64,000 nt of DNA from Massilia atriviolacea (GCF_003953935.1 NZ_RXLQ01000014.1:62001-126000); one strand, 5' to 3'. Positions 48,606 through 57,987 are shown, numbered from the stretch's first letter. The notes: a model not told the origin generated them from the letters alone. Made by a program: numbers and translations.

Positions 48606-49028
48606 TTAGTGCTTCAGGCTGACGGTGGCGTTCAGGCCGGCCGCGGGCAGGGTGAATCGGGCGTCGTCGAATCTGGGCGGGCCCATTTTACCGAGGGCGT
48701 TGTTACTGAAGGCGAAATCCTCGGTCGGGATGCCCATCATGTTGGCGTCCATTTTGCCATTGCCGTTTGCATCGTGGAAGATGGCGTAGGCATAGTCGCC
48801 GGCCGCCAGGTCCCTGACGGTGACGGTGGTGCTGCCCTCGACGGCTTTTTCGCCGGCCGCGCCGGCCGCTTTTTTAAGGAAGGTGCCGGCCGAGTCGTAC
48901 ACCGCCACTTGCACGGTGCCGTCGGCGCTGCGCACGTCGTCGATGCGGATGGTGAGGTCGGCGGCGCCGGCCAGGGAAGAGCTCAGGACGGTGCAGGCGC
49001 AGAAGGCGGTGGCGAGCAGGCGGCGCAT
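48606..49028 (-). CDS. DUF2141 exported protein
   Basis: The 140-residue protein has a signal peptide (cut near AGA-ADL). A DUF2141 beta-sandwich-like domain follows: VQVAVYDSAGTFLKKA, then LAAGDYAYAIFHDANGNGKMD with a possible calcium-type DxNxN loop, and a MMGIPTEDFAFSNNA stretch. DUF2141 genes often neighbour carotenoid-related genes in bacteria. It is the first gene of this operon, 13 nt before the carotenoid oxygenase. Ligand unknown. Confidence 0.85.
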   Translation of the reverse strand: MRRLLATAFCACTVLSSSLAGAADLTIRIDDVRSADGTVQVAVYDSAGTFLKKAAGAAGEKAVEGSTTVTVRDLAAGDYAYAIFHDANGNGKMDANMMGIPTEDFAFSNNALGKMGPPRFDDARFTLPAAGLNATVSLKH

Positions 49029-49117
49029 GGTGTTCTCCGGTAGGGTTGTCGTTGCGATGGCGTGACTTTAACGACAAGCCCTCCCGCACGGGGAGGCATG
49101 CGACGACATGCCGGAAA

Positions 49118-49198
49118 ACGGCGCGAAATGCAGCGGGACGGCGCGAAATGCAGCGGCCCGCGCAGGGCGGCCCGCGCAGGGCGACCCGCGCAGGGTGA
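49118..49198. repeat. Short GC-rich tandem repeats
   Basis: A 19-bp unit ending GAAATGCAGCGG occurs twice (49118-49136, 49138-49156). It is followed by three 14-bp units of CCCGCGCAGGGCGG type (49157-49170, 49171-49184, 49185-49198). They lie between the stop of the DUF2799 gene and the promoter side of the DUF2141 gene. Confidence 0.85.
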
Positions 49199-49230
49199 CA
49201 CGGCGCAGGACTGCCCCGCGCCGGCAGCCG

Positions 49231-49842
49231 TCAGCGGATCGAATCGAGCGTGTATTCGGCCGAACGCAAGGCGTCGCGCGTGCCTTGCATGTCGCGGTCG
49301 ATATCGCGCAGCTCCTTGCGCACGTCGCGCCGGCGCTCGTCGAACTCCCTGCGGATGCGTTTGCGTTCGTCGTCCTTGTCGGTAGCGGCGAGCTGCTTCG
49401 ATTCGTCCTTGTCGGCGTCGCGCAGGCGGCGCTGCAGGCGTTCGCTGCGGCTGTCCATGCTGCCGATCTGGCTGCGCAGGGTGTAGACGGCATAGCCGGC
49501 CTGGTGGCGGCGGCGGAATTCGAAGTCGAGCGGCGCCGGACAGACGCCGGCGTAGGCGCCGCCGTTCAGGCCGAGCGGCGCGGCGTTCTCCAGCCGGCAA
49601 AAGCTGCGCAGGCCGTGCTCGCGGCCGGCGACGTAGGAGGCGGAGTCGACCCGTGTGCCGGCCTTGGCGCAGGATTTGGCATGCTCGTCCAGCGTCGACA
49701 TGGGCTTTCCCGCCAGGCCGTCGCGCATGCCGATGTCGCTCCAGTTGGCCGAGCGGCACTGGTCCGCAGTCATCGTGTCGCATCCGGACATGAGCGCCGC
49801 CGCCAGCAGCGCCGCCGCCGGTCCGATCCACCTGTGTGTCAT
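49231..49842 (-). CDS. DUF2799 lipoprotein
   Basis: The 203-residue protein has a lipoprotein signal (LLAAALMSGCDTM). A DUF2799-type region follows (CRSANWSDIGMRDGLAGKP, then HAKSCAKAGTRVD and Cys-containing strands), and then a long charged coiled coil at about residues 120-200, rich in Arg and Asp. The ATG at 49842 lies five nucleotides after GGAGG; the ATG at 49845 is too close to it. It is probably anchored in the envelope with a periplasmic coiled coil. Function unknown. Confidence 0.78.
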   Translation of the reverse strand: MTHRWIGPAAALLAAALMSGCDTMTADQCRSANWSDIGMRDGLAGKPMSTLDEHAKSCAKAGTRVDSASYVAGREHGLRSFCRLENAAPLGLNGGAYAGVCPAPLDFEFRRRHQAGYAVYTLRSQIGSMDSRSERLQRRLRDADKDESKQLAATDKDDERKRIRREFDERRRDVRKELRDIDRDMQGTRDALRSAEYTLDSIR

Positions 49843-49960
49843 CATCGCCTCCGCAATTATCGTCTGAAACGATGCTACCATGACAACGCTATGCCGAGCT
49901 GGAGACGGCAAAAAAAGTGGCGGCACTGTGGATGGAAACGCACGCGGCCGGGGTGCGCGC

Positions 49961-51253
49961 TCAGTGCAGCCTGACCGAGGGCATCAGCTTGTCGCGTATC
50001 CAGTCCGCCACCGTCTGCGCCGACATGCGCAGCACGCCGTGCAGCGCCATCTGGTGCTTGCGGTACAAGAGGGCATACAGCAGCCGCGCCACGGCGCCGC
50101 CGACCGCGTATTTCTGGCCGGAGGAGCGGGTCAGCACGCCCACCGCCGCCAGGGGCCCGAGCGAGACCAGCGAACCGTAGTCGCGGTAGGCGAACGGCGC
50201 GGCCGGCGGCGAGACCTGGCCCAGCGCCTGCGCCAGGTACAGCGCCTGCTGGTGCGCCGCCTGCGCGCGCGGCGGCACCTTGCCGAGGATCGGGCAGACA
50301 AAATTGGCGCAGTCGCCGATGGCATACACGTCCGGATCTTCCAGCGCCTGCAGCGATGGCGCCACCGCAATCTGGCGCAGGCGGTTGGTGCTCAAGCCCA
50401 GCGTGGCGCACAGCGGCGGCGCTTCCACGCCGGCCGCCCACAGGGTGATCGCCGATGGATAGGTGCAGCCTTCGGTATCGACCACGGCGCCGGCGTCGAC
50501 CCGAGCCACGGCGGTGTCGGTCAGGACCTTGATGCCGAGCGCGCGCAGGTGGCGCGCGGCGCGCTTGGACAGGCGCGGATGCAGATGCGGCAGCAGCAGC
50601 GAGCCGCGCTCCAGGATGCGGATGCGGACGTGCCGCACCGGGTCGAGCGCGTGCACATTGTACTTGGCCAGGGTGCGCGCGCTGTGGCTCAATTCGGCCG
50701 CCAGTTCGACTCCGGTGGCGCCGCCGCCGACGATGACGATGTCGATGCCGGGGTCTTGCGCGCCGGCCGCCTGGCGCGCGCTGGCCTGGATGCAGCCGGC
50801 CACGAAGCGCTGGCGGAACGTCTCGGCCTGCGCCACGTCGTCGAGCGTGAGCACGTGCCGCTCGGCGCCGGGCACGCCGAAGTAGTTGGTCACCGATCCC
50901 AGGGCCAGTACCAGCTTGTCGTAGCCGAGCGAGCGCGCCGGCAGCACTTCGGCGCCGTCGTCGGCGATCCACGGCGCCAGCGAAATGCGCCTGGCGTCGC
51001 GGTCCACGCCCAGCACTTCGCCGCGTGCGAATTCGAAGCCATGTTCGGCCGCCTGGGCGGCGTAGTCGATGGCCATCACCTGCGGATCGTGCTTGCCCGA
51101 GGCGACCGTATGCAGCAAGGGTTTCCAGAAATGGGTGGGCCAGCGGTCGACCAGCACGACGCGCGCGCGTCCGGCCTTGCCTGCGCTGTTGCCGAGCCGG
51201 GTGGCCAGCTCCAGTCCTCCGGCGCCGCCGCCGACGATGACGATGGTGTCCAT
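49961..51253 (-). CDS. Type II NADH dehydrogenase-like flavoprotein
   Basis: The 430-residue FAD/NAD(P)-dependent pyridine nucleotide-disulfide oxidoreductase has an N-terminal FAD motif VIVGGGAGGLELA, an NAD motif VIVGGGATGVELAAEL near residue 175, and the FAD-closing YAIGDCANF. The C-terminal membrane-associating part includes RLLYALLYRKHQMALHGV. It resembles Ndh-2, which passes electrons from NADH to quinone without pumping protons. It is a single minus-strand gene between the DUF2799 gene and a 310-bp intergenic stretch. Confidence 0.88.
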   Translation of the reverse strand: MDTIVIVGGGAGGLELATRLGNSAGKAGRARVVLVDRWPTHFWKPLLHTVASGKHDPQVMAIDYAAQAAEHGFEFARGEVLGVDRDARRISLAPWIADDGAEVLPARSLGYDKLVLALGSVTNYFGVPGAERHVLTLDDVAQAETFRQRFVAGCIQASARQAAGAQDPGIDIVIVGGGATGVELAAELSHSARTLAKYNVHALDPVRHVRIRILERGSLLLPHLHPRLSKRAARHLRALGIKVLTDTAVARVDAGAVVDTEGCTYPSAITLWAAGVEAPPLCATLGLSTNRLRQIAVAPSLQALEDPDVYAIGDCANFVCPILGKVPPRAQAAHQQALYLAQALGQVSPPAAPFAYRDYGSLVSLGPLAAVGVLTRSSGQKYAVGGAVARLLYALLYRKHQMALHGVLRMSAQTVADWIRDKLMPSVRLH

Positions 51254-51563
51254 GGTGTCTCCTCCTGTAGGTGTCGCGATGTGAAAGGGCGTTGACCAGG
51301 TGTCAATATAGATGGTCGCGACACAAAAGAAAAATCAGAGATTCGTCCATATTCATAAGGTTCAACTTATATATATGCATCAGCGTCGGCGGCGCCGGTA
51401 TCGCCTGGCGTGGCCGAAAGTCTCTTTTGGCGCTACGTTTCAGACCGGTTCACGGTACGCGGGAGGATTCGATGGTGCTGTTTCTGAAACGTTGCGACAC
51501 TCCGGCCCGTCGTTTCAACTTTCCCAGCAAACGCCGCTTCCATTCACTTTCAAGGACCATCAC
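51254..51563. other. 310-bp intergenic region with divergent promoter potential
   Basis: The gap separates two divergent genes (NADH dehydrogenase-like and MipA/OmpV). An AT-rich CTTATATATATGCAT (51366-51380) could hold a -10 element for the plus-strand gene. I find no gene, terminator or clear operator. Confidence 0.4.
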
Positions 51564-52358
51564 ATGCCACGTTTATCCGCAGCCGCCATTCTCCTGATCA
51601 GCGCCATCGCGCCAGCCGTTCACGCCGAAGCGCTGGTCGCCGATGCCCCGGCCGGCAAATCGACCATGACCGTCGGCCTGGGCGCCGCCGTCGTTCCCGA
51701 ATACCTGGGCAGCGACGAAGTGCGCGCGCTGCCGGTGATCGTGCTCGATTACCAGCACGCCAGCGGCTTTTTCGCCAGCACGGTGAACGGCATCGGGTAC
51801 AAGAACAAGGTCGGTCCGGTGGCGTTCAGCGCCGCACTGGGCGTGGCGCCCAGCCGCAGCGACCGCGATCACGGGCTGTATAAAGGTTCGGATGCGCTCA
51901 AGGGCATGGGCGAAATCAAGGCTTCGGCGCTCGGCGTGTTCGGCGTCGGTTACGAATTCGACGGCGGCATCGGCGTCGGCATGCGTGCGATGGTGGCCTT
52001 GTCCAACCGCGAACGCGGCAACAGCTATGAATTCGGGGCCCAGGCGCCCTTGCTCAAGGGCGAAGCGAACCAGGTCGGCATGTTCGTCTCGGCCACCTAC
52101 AGCGACAAGAAGAACATGCAGGCGTTCTACGGCGTGACCGCCGCCCAGAGCCTGGCCTCCGGCTACAAGCGCTACGACACCAAGGCCGGCATCTCGCGCG
52201 TGAACGTGGGCGTGAACTGGAATCACAAGTTGAACAAGCACTGGTCGGTCAACAGCACGGCCGGCGTGGTCAGCCTGCTGGGCGACGCCGCCGACAGCCC
52301 GATCGCCAAGCGCAAGACGGCGCCCATGCTGGCGGTGACGGTCAATTACGCGTTCTGA
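51564..52358 (+). CDS. MipA/OmpV-family outer-membrane protein
   Basis: The 264-residue precursor has a signal peptide (cut near VHA-EAL). A MipA/OmpV beta-barrel follows: VGLGAAVVPEYLGSDEVRALP near the N-terminus, alternating strands throughout, and a C-terminal aromatic residue (VTVNYAF). MipA proteins scaffold murein hydrolase-synthase complexes; many OmpV-like members are porins. CAAGGA just upstream supports ATG 51564; the longer in-frame extension has no signal peptide. It stands as a single gene. Confidence 0.85.
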   Translation: MPRLSAAAILLISAIAPAVHAEALVADAPAGKSTMTVGLGAAVVPEYLGSDEVRALPVIVLDYQHASGFFASTVNGIGYKNKVGPVAFSAALGVAPSRSDRDHGLYKGSDALKGMGEIKASALGVFGVGYEFDGGIGVGMRAMVALSNRERGNSYEFGAQAPLLKGEANQVGMFVSATYSDKKNMQAFYGVTAAQSLASGYKRYDTKAGISRVNVGVNWNHKLNKHWSVNSTAGVVSLLGDAADSPIAKRKTAPMLAVTVNYAF

Positions 52359-52440
52359 CGCCGCTAGCGCCAACTGGTCTATCATGGCGGGGCGGTAAAG
52401 GTTTTCTCGCCCATGTTTATCAATCGATAGGGAATCGCTT

Positions 52441-53379
52441 ATGTATCACGCCAGCTTTCGCCAGCTCCAGTCCCTGGTCCTGGTGGCCCGCCACGAGAGC
52501 GTGTCGAAGGCGGCGGAGGCCCTGCATGTGACGCAGCCGGCGGTGTCGCTGCAACTGCGCACGCTGGAAAGCATCACCGGCGTCGCCCTGACGCGCAAGG
52601 ACGGGCGCGGCATCCAGCTGACGGCGGCCGGCGAGGTGATGGTGGACTTCGCCGAGCGCATCCTGCGCCTGTGGGAGCACGCCGGCGACGAGCTGGCGGC
52701 GCTGCACGGCGTCACCAGCGGCACCCTGCGCATCGGCGCGGTGACGACGGCCGAGCATCTGCTGCCGCCGCTGCTGGTGCCGTTCACGCTGGAGCGGCCC
52801 GACGTGCGCCTCAAGCTCCAGGTGGGCAACCGGGTCGAAATCGTCAACATGCTGGCGCGCCAGGAGATCGACGTGGCCATCATGGGCACGCCGCCGCGCG
52901 AACTGCGCACCAACGCGGCGCGTTTCGCGCGCCATCCGATGGGCTTCGTGGCCAGCGCCGATCATCCGCTGATGAGCAAGCGCAAGCTGACCCTGGCCGA
53001 CGTGGTGGGGGCCAGCCTGCTGGTGCGCGAGCGCGGCTCGGGCACGCGCACCGCCGTCGAGCGCCTGTTCAAGGAGGGCGGGCACGCGCTCAATTTCGGT
53101 TCCGAGGTGTCGTCCAACGAGGCGATCAAGCGCATGGTGTCGGCCGGCCTGGGCGTGGGCTTCCTGTCGGTGCACGCATGCGCGCTCGAATTCAAATCGG
53201 GCCTGCTGCGCATGCTGCCGCTCAAGGGCAACCCGGTCGACGCCGACTGGCAGGTGATGCACCTGGCCGGCCAGCCGATTCCCAAGGTGGCGGCGGCCTT
53301 CCAGGATTATGTGATCGAGCATGGACAGGCGCTGGTCAGCAGCGAGCTGGAAGGGTTTTACCAGCGCAGCGCCGCTTAG
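52441..53379 (+). CDS. LysR-family regulator (CbbR/CysB-like)
   Basis: The 312-residue LysR regulator has an N-terminal winged helix (ESVSKAAEALHVTQPAVSLQL) and a C-terminal periplasmic-binding-like effector domain from about residue 92 (GTLRIGAVTTAEHLLPPLL). It is closest in style to CbbR-type regulators, but no carbon-fixation genes are nearby. AGGGAA at 52428-52433 precedes the ATG. Its only neighbours are the MipA gene upstream and the convergent clpP gene, 16 nt downstream. Effector and targets are unknown. Confidence 0.9.
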   Translation: MYHASFRQLQSLVLVARHESVSKAAEALHVTQPAVSLQLRTLESITGVALTRKDGRGIQLTAAGEVMVDFAERILRLWEHAGDELAALHGVTSGTLRIGAVTTAEHLLPPLLVPFTLERPDVRLKLQVGNRVEIVNMLARQEIDVAIMGTPPRELRTNAARFARHPMGFVASADHPLMSKRKLTLADVVGASLLVRERGSGTRTAVERLFKEGGHALNFGSEVSSNEAIKRMVSAGLGVGFLSVHACALEFKSGLLRMLPLKGNPVDADWQVMHLAGQPIPKVAAAFQDYVIEHGQALVSSELEGFYQRSAA

Positions 53380-53395
53380 GCGCGAGGATCGGTGC

Positions 53396-54019
53396 TCAGC
53401 CTGTTTGCTGGTCTTCGCGCCTTGCCAGCACCCGGTCGATCAGCCCATATGCGGCGCCCTGGTCGGCCGACATGTAATTGTCGCGGTCCGAGTCCTTTTC
53501 GATCCGCGCCAGCGTCTGCCCGGTGCGCTCGGCGTAGATGGCGTTGAGCCGGTGGCGCAGGTACAGCACTTCGCGCGCCTGGATGTCGATGTCGGCGGCC
53601 ACGCCTTGCGAGCCGCCATGCGGCTGGTGCATCATGATGCGGGCGTTCGGCAGCGCGTAGCGCTTGCCGATCGCGCCGGCCGCCAGCAGGAAGGAGCCCA
53701 TGCTGGCGGCGAAGCCCGTGCACAGGGTCGAGACGTCCGGTTTGATGAACTGCATCGTGTCGTACACCGCCATGCCGGCATACACCGAGCCGCCCGGCGA
53801 ATTGATGTAGAGCGAAATATCCTTGTCGGGATTGTCCGATTCCAGGAACAGCAACTGGGCCACGATCAGGTTGGCCGATTGCTCGCTCACTTCGCCCACC
53901 AGAAAGATCACGCGTTCCTTCAGCAGGCGCGAGTAAATGTCGAAGGCGCGTTCGCCGCGTCCCGTTTGTTCTATGACGGTGGGCACCAGGCCCAGTCCCA
54001 TCGGCGTAATCGACGTCAT
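53396..54019 (-). CDS. clpP: ClpP protease subunit (stand-alone paralogue)
   Basis: The 207-residue serine protease has catalytic Ser106 (TGFAASMGS), His131 (MMHQPHGG) and Asp180 (SDRDNYMSA). The N-terminus [19 protein letters not shown] and the length match ClpP. It forms tetradecamers that degrade proteins fed by ClpX or ClpA. No tig, clpX or lon gene flanks it, unlike the canonical locus, so it may be a second ClpP. The His environment (QPHGG rather than QPLGG) is mildly unusual. ATG 54019 gives the family N-terminus. Confidence 0.9.
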   Translation of the reverse strand: MTSITPMGLGLVPTVIEQTGRGERAFDIYSRLLKERVIFLVGEVSEQSANLIVAQLLFLESDNPDKDISLYINSPGGSVYAGMAVYDTMQFIKPDVSTLCTGFAASMGSFLLAAGAIGKRYALPNARIMMHQPHGGSQGVAADIDIQAREVLYLRHRLNAIYAERTGQTLARIEKDSDRDNYMSADQGAAYGLIDRVLARREDQQTG

Positions 54020-54177
54020 GAATATCCTTTTGCGGTAGAGTGCAATCCAGGAGTGGCTTGCGCCTGCCTGACGCCTGCGGCATGCGCCGCGTGACAGCAA
54101 AAAAATACATCGCCGGCCTGTCACATGCGGGCAATGCCGGGCGTCATGTGGCACCAGCACAAGCAAGGAGAGTTTCG

Positions 54178-54870
54178 ATGCCGCACACGCCTGACCCCGC
54201 CGGCGCCCTGTTCGAACGTCTGCGGCCGCGCCTGAAAGCCATCAGTTGCCGCATCGTGGGCAGCGAGGCGGAAGCCGAGGACATCGTGCAGGACTGTTTT
54301 CTCAAGTGGCACGGCGCCGAACAGGCGGCCCTGGCGACCCCGGCGGCATGGCTGACCACGGTGGTGCAGCACCAGTCGATCGACCGCCTGCGCAAACGCG
54401 CGCGCGATGCGATCGCCGCGCACGGCGCCACGGAACTGGCGCCCGCCGTGGCGCCGGCGCCGCCCGAGGAGGGCTTGCTGCGGCGCGCCGAACTGGGCGA
54501 GGCGCTGGCCTGCCTGCTCGGGCGTCTGTCGCCGTCCGAACGCCTGGCCCTGGTCCTGCACGAGGTATTCGAATGCGGCCATGCCGATATCGCGGCCGCG
54601 CTGGGGACAAGCGCCGTGAACGCGCGCCAGCACCTGGCACGGGCGCGGCGGCGGCTGCGGCAGGCCGGGGCGCAAGCGCGGCCGGAAGAAAAACTCTCCC
54701 GCGAGCTGATCCGGCGCTTCCAGGCCGCGATCAACGGCATGGATGTGCCGGCGATGCTGACCTTGCTCGGTGAGGAGCAAGCGGTGGCGGTGTGCGCATC
54801 GCCCCGGCTGCGCATCCGCGCGGGCGCCTGCGCCAACGAGGCATCCTACGCACAGGCGCTGGCGGCGTAG
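54178..54870 (+). CDS. ECF-type RNA polymerase sigma factor
   Basis: The 230-residue protein has sigma region 2 ([34 protein letters not shown]) and region 4 ([20 protein letters not shown], then [15 protein letters not shown]). About 55 further residues start an SnoaL-like tail, as in SigJ/ECF41-type sigma factors, but it stops well short of a full domain (ends [11 protein letters not shown]). AAGGAG just before the ATG supports the start. No anti-sigma factor gene follows. The truncated tail may alter its autoregulation. Confidence 0.85.
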   Translation: MPHTPDPAGALFERLRPRLKAISCRIVGSEAEAEDIVQDCFLKWHGAEQAALATPAAWLTTVVQHQSIDRLRKRARDAIAAHGATELAPAVAPAPPEEGLLRRAELGEALACLLGRLSPSERLALVLHEVFECGHADIAAALGTSAVNARQHLARARRRLRQAGAQARPEEKLSRELIRRFQAAINGMDVPAMLTLLGEEQAVAVCASPRLRIRAGACANEASYAQALAA

Positions 54871-55157
54871 CCAGGCAAGACCCTGGAACTGGCCAGCGCA
54901 TCGGGTGGACGCCGATCGCCGGTCACCCAGGCGAGCGCGAATCCTTCGCCGCTTGTGGTTTTTAGCCAACGAATAAGTCAACGACGTCAGCGTAATTTGC
55001 TTAAGAAGCGCCAAAAACATGTAAACAATTATCAACAATATGATATTTTTAACAGGCAGATCCACCGCTGGGCGGTAGGGGCCCCGCGCGACGAAACGTG
55101 ACCATGGGAACAGGGTTGCCATGGTTTTTTGGCGATTGACCAACAGGAGACATCTTC

Positions 55158-56858
55158 ATGCGCGTTCGGGGCACATCTGGAAACGGCCTTTGCCATCGTG
55201 AGACGAGCCGACTGGCCCGGCTCGTTGGCGCGGGGGCACTCTGTCTGTTCGGCGTTCTGGGTTTGGCGGTGAGCGACGCCAACGCCGACACCAAGGGTAA
55301 GGTGTTGTACGGAAAGCTGACCTATGACCGGGTACCGTCGACGCTGGAAGACGGGCTCGACTACAGAGCGGTTGTGCAAAAGCCCATTCGCAACGTGCGG
55401 GTGGTGCTGGTCGAATACAGCAAGGAGGGCGGCACGAACAGGGAGCTCGCGGCCACCGTCTCGGGGGAAGACGGCAGCTACAGCTTGCCGGTTCCCGACC
55501 TGGTCACGCGGGTCAGGGTCCGGGCGTTCGCCGAGACGGCCAATCCGCCCTTGCGGGTTCAGGACAACACCAACGGCAACGCCTTGTACACGCTGGAGTC
55601 CGCTGCAATTACCACCACCGCAGCGCTCACCGTCAAGGACCTGAACGCAGGCAGCGGCTGGGGAGGGTCGTCCTACACGGGCGCGCGCGCCGCCGCACCG
55701 TTTGCCAGCCTCGACACGCTGTACGGGACGGCACGCGCCTTCATGGCGGTGCGGCCCCAGGTGAATTTTCCTTTGCTGCCAATTAACTGGAGCGTCAACA
55801 ACCGCCCGGAACCCGGCGATAGCGCCTTGGGCCAGATCGACACGTCCCACTACAACAGCCGTTCGGGCGGCATCTACATCCTCGGCAAGGCGGATGTGGA
55901 TACCGACGAATACGATGCCCACGTCATGGTGCATGAATGGGGCCATTACTTTGAAGACAAGCTGGGCCGCTCGGACAGCATCGGTGGCAGTCACGGCTCC
56001 GGCGACATCGTCGATCCACGGCTTGCCTTTGGCGAAGGGTGGGGAAATGCGCTGAGCGCGATGATCCTTTTTCCCGACGCCAATTACAAGGATACCGGAG
56101 GCGTCGGCCAGGCCAGGACGACGCTCGTCATCGACATGGAAACCAACGACGCCGACGATCCGACGCCGGGCTGGTTCTCCGAAGCGTCGGTGCAATCCGT
56201 GCTGTACGACCTGTTCGACCCGGCCAATGAGTCGTTCGACAAGGTGGCGCTCGGACTGGGACCCATCTACGACATCATGACGGGCGGGCAGAAGAGTACT
56301 TCGGCTGTGACGTCCATTTTTTCGTTCACCAATGCCCTCAAAGCGGTCCCCGGCACCTCGGCCTCCACCCTTGCGGCAATCGACAGCCTGACCTCGACTT
56401 CGCGCATCGACCCGATTCAGGATGCGTTCGGGACCGGCGAGACCAACAACGGCAGCAATGCGGCGAACCTGCCGGTGTTCCGGCAGATGACGGTGGACGG
56501 CGCTAGCCAGACCCTGACCTTCCTGGCCGACGTGGACAACGTCAACCGGCTTGGAGCGAACCGCTACATCAGGTTCAGCAGCCCTGCCGCGGGTCCGATC
56601 CAGGTCGTCGCGAACTCGAGCAGCGACATCGGGCTCGCGCTGCTCGAAGACGGCAAGAAGATCGCCGTCGCCGACAATGATTACAGCGGAACCGAGCAGT
56701 TATCCTTCCTGGCCAAGGCGAACAAGGTGTACATCCTCACGGTCCAGGGCTTCGTGACCAAATCGAGCGGCCAGTACACCGCGTCGTTGCGCATCGCAAG
56801 CGGCGATATCGCGGGCAAGGCCGCGATTGTCAATCGAAAAACCAAAGCGGTGCGCTAA
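55158..56858 (+). CDS. Secreted HEWGH zinc metalloprotease-like protein
   Basis: The 566-residue precursor has a signal peptide (about residues 18-43, cut near ANA-DTK). An N-terminal beta-rich domain follows (about 45-165, Cna-B/SdrD-like, with SGEDGSYSLPVPD). Then comes a gluzincin-type metalloprotease core, with HEWGH at 259-263 and a glutamate ligand candidate Glu293 in FGEGWGNALS. Its C-terminal domain (about 460-550) looks like a pre-peptidase/PPC-type beta domain: NRYIRFSSPAAGPIQVV. Catalytic residues are intact, so an active secreted protease is likely. A small exported protein and a PEP-CTERM protein follow in the same direction. Confidence 0.78.
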   Translation: MRVRGTSGNGLCHRETSRLARLVGAGALCLFGVLGLAVSDANADTKGKVLYGKLTYDRVPSTLEDGLDYRAVVQKPIRNVRVVLVEYSKEGGTNRELAATVSGEDGSYSLPVPDLVTRVRVRAFAETANPPLRVQDNTNGNALYTLESAAITTTAALTVKDLNAGSGWGGSSYTGARAAAPFASLDTLYGTARAFMAVRPQVNFPLLPINWSVNNRPEPGDSALGQIDTSHYNSRSGGIYILGKADVDTDEYDAHVMVHEWGHYFEDKLGRSDSIGGSHGSGDIVDPRLAFGEGWGNALSAMILFPDANYKDTGGVGQARTTLVIDMETNDADDPTPGWFSEASVQSVLYDLFDPANESFDKVALGLGPIYDIMTGGQKSTSAVTSIFSFTNALKAVPGTSASTLAAIDSLTSTSRIDPIQDAFGTGETNNGSNAANLPVFRQMTVDGASQTLTFLADVDNVNRLGANRYIRFSSPAAGPIQVVANSSSDIGLALLEDGKKIAVADNDYSGTEQLSFLAKANKVYILTVQGFVTKSSGQYTASLRIASGDIAGKAAIVNRKTKAVR

Positions 56859-56888
56859 AGCGTTCCCCGCCTCTCCAAGGAAACCATC

Positions 56889-57365
56889 ATGCAAGTGACA
56901 ATTTCAACGCTGGCGGCGGCGCTTGCCGCCGGACTGATCGCCTCATTGACTGCCGCGTCCGTCCAGGCCAAGCCGCATGCGCCAGTGGAAATCGCGGGAA
57001 CGGTGCAGGCGCGCCAAGCCACGCTCAAGATCGCCTTCGATTCGGCTGCGCAGCAGGTCAATGTCCGGGTCTACGGCGTCGATGGGCTGACCGTGATCGG
57101 CACCAGGTCACCCGTGATCGGCGCGACGTTCGCCGCCGGCCAGGTGATGACGCTGATTGTCAATTACACGCCGGGAGCGGGCACGAGCAATCTGGCGGTG
57201 CAGGTCGATGGCCAGTTCGACGGCAAACGGCGTTCCAGGATTTCCACGTTCTCCGTGCAAGGCGGCCGGGCTGCCGGTGCCGGCGCGCCCGACAGCACGG
57301 CGCCGACCATGTCGGTCGACGGGCGAGGCCGGCGCATTGCCATCCTGCCGGCGCAAACCAGATAG
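56889..57365 (+). CDS. Small exported protein of unknown function
   Basis: The 158-residue protein has a Sec signal peptide (cut near VQA-KPH). It is all-beta afterwards, with alternating strands (ATLKIAFDSAAQQVNVRVYG, GAGTSNLAVQVDGQF). It has no cysteines in the mature part and no recognised motif. It starts 30 nt after the metalloprotease stop, with CAAGGA upstream of the ATG, so it is probably co-transcribed and may assist that protease, which is inference. Confidence 0.55.
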   Translation: MQVTISTLAAALAAGLIASLTAASVQAKPHAPVEIAGTVQARQATLKIAFDSAAQQVNVRVYGVDGLTVIGTRSPVIGATFAAGQVMTLIVNYTPGAGTSNLAVQVDGQFDGKRRSRISTFSVQGGRAAGAGAPDSTAPTMSVDGRGRRIAILPAQTR

Positions 57366-57435
57366 CCAGGCGCGGCCTTGTCCGCGCTTGTTCCCTCCCA
57401 CCCAATCCCCTCGCAATCATCAAAAAGGAATGACC

Positions 57436-57981
57436 ATGCTTCTGAAATCGACACTGCTCGCCCTGGCCTTTTGTGCCTTTGCATCGACCGCCCAGGCCGA
57501 TTCCATCCACACCATCACCGGCGACACGACGGGTGCCGCCATTTTCAATCGACCGCTCGAGGACCTGTCCGGCCTGTCGGGAATCGGCACGGATGTCAGC
57601 TTCAACCAGTTCAGGTTCACGGTGTCCGCGCCGGGGGCGTACTCCTTCCTGACGACGGCGGCTTTCGACTCCATGGTATTCCTTTACAGCCCGAGCTTCG
57701 ATCCCGGCGCCGCGCTGACGAACGCCCTGATCGGCAACGACGATCTTCTTGGGACCACCACATCGGGCTTCGTGGCCAACCTGGACGCCGGCACCTCGTA
57801 TGTCCTGGTGATTACCGGTTATGAAGGCTTCGAGTATGGCCGGCACAGCACGACCATTGGCGGGCCCGGCGCCGTCAGCGTCGTCGCCGTTCCGGAACCC
57901 GAGACCTATGCGCTGCTGGCATTCGGCCTGGGCGTGGTGGGCCTGGCGAGCCGTCGTGCCAAGGCCCTGAAGATAGCCTGA
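57436..57981 (+). CDS. PEP-CTERM sorted protein
   Basis: The 181-residue precursor has a signal peptide (cut near AQA-DSI) and a beta-rich middle with SFNQFRFTVSAPGAYSF, as in the FxDxF-type PEP-CTERM subgroup. It ends with the sorting signal VPEPETYALLAFGLGVVGLA and a basic tail. Exosortase recognises this signal in the inner membrane. ATG 57436 has AAGGA six nucleotides upstream; the ATG at 57430 is too close. No exosortase gene is in the window, so it must be encoded elsewhere. Confidence 0.88.
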   Translation: MLLKSTLLALAFCAFASTAQADSIHTITGDTTGAAIFNRPLEDLSGLSGIGTDVSFNQFRFTVSAPGAYSFLTTAAFDSMVFLYSPSFDPGAALTNALIGNDDLLGTTTSGFVANLDAGTSYVLVITGYEGFEYGRHSTTIGGPGAVSVVAVPEPETYALLAFGLGVVGLASRRAKALKIA

Positions 57982-57987
57982 ACGGAA

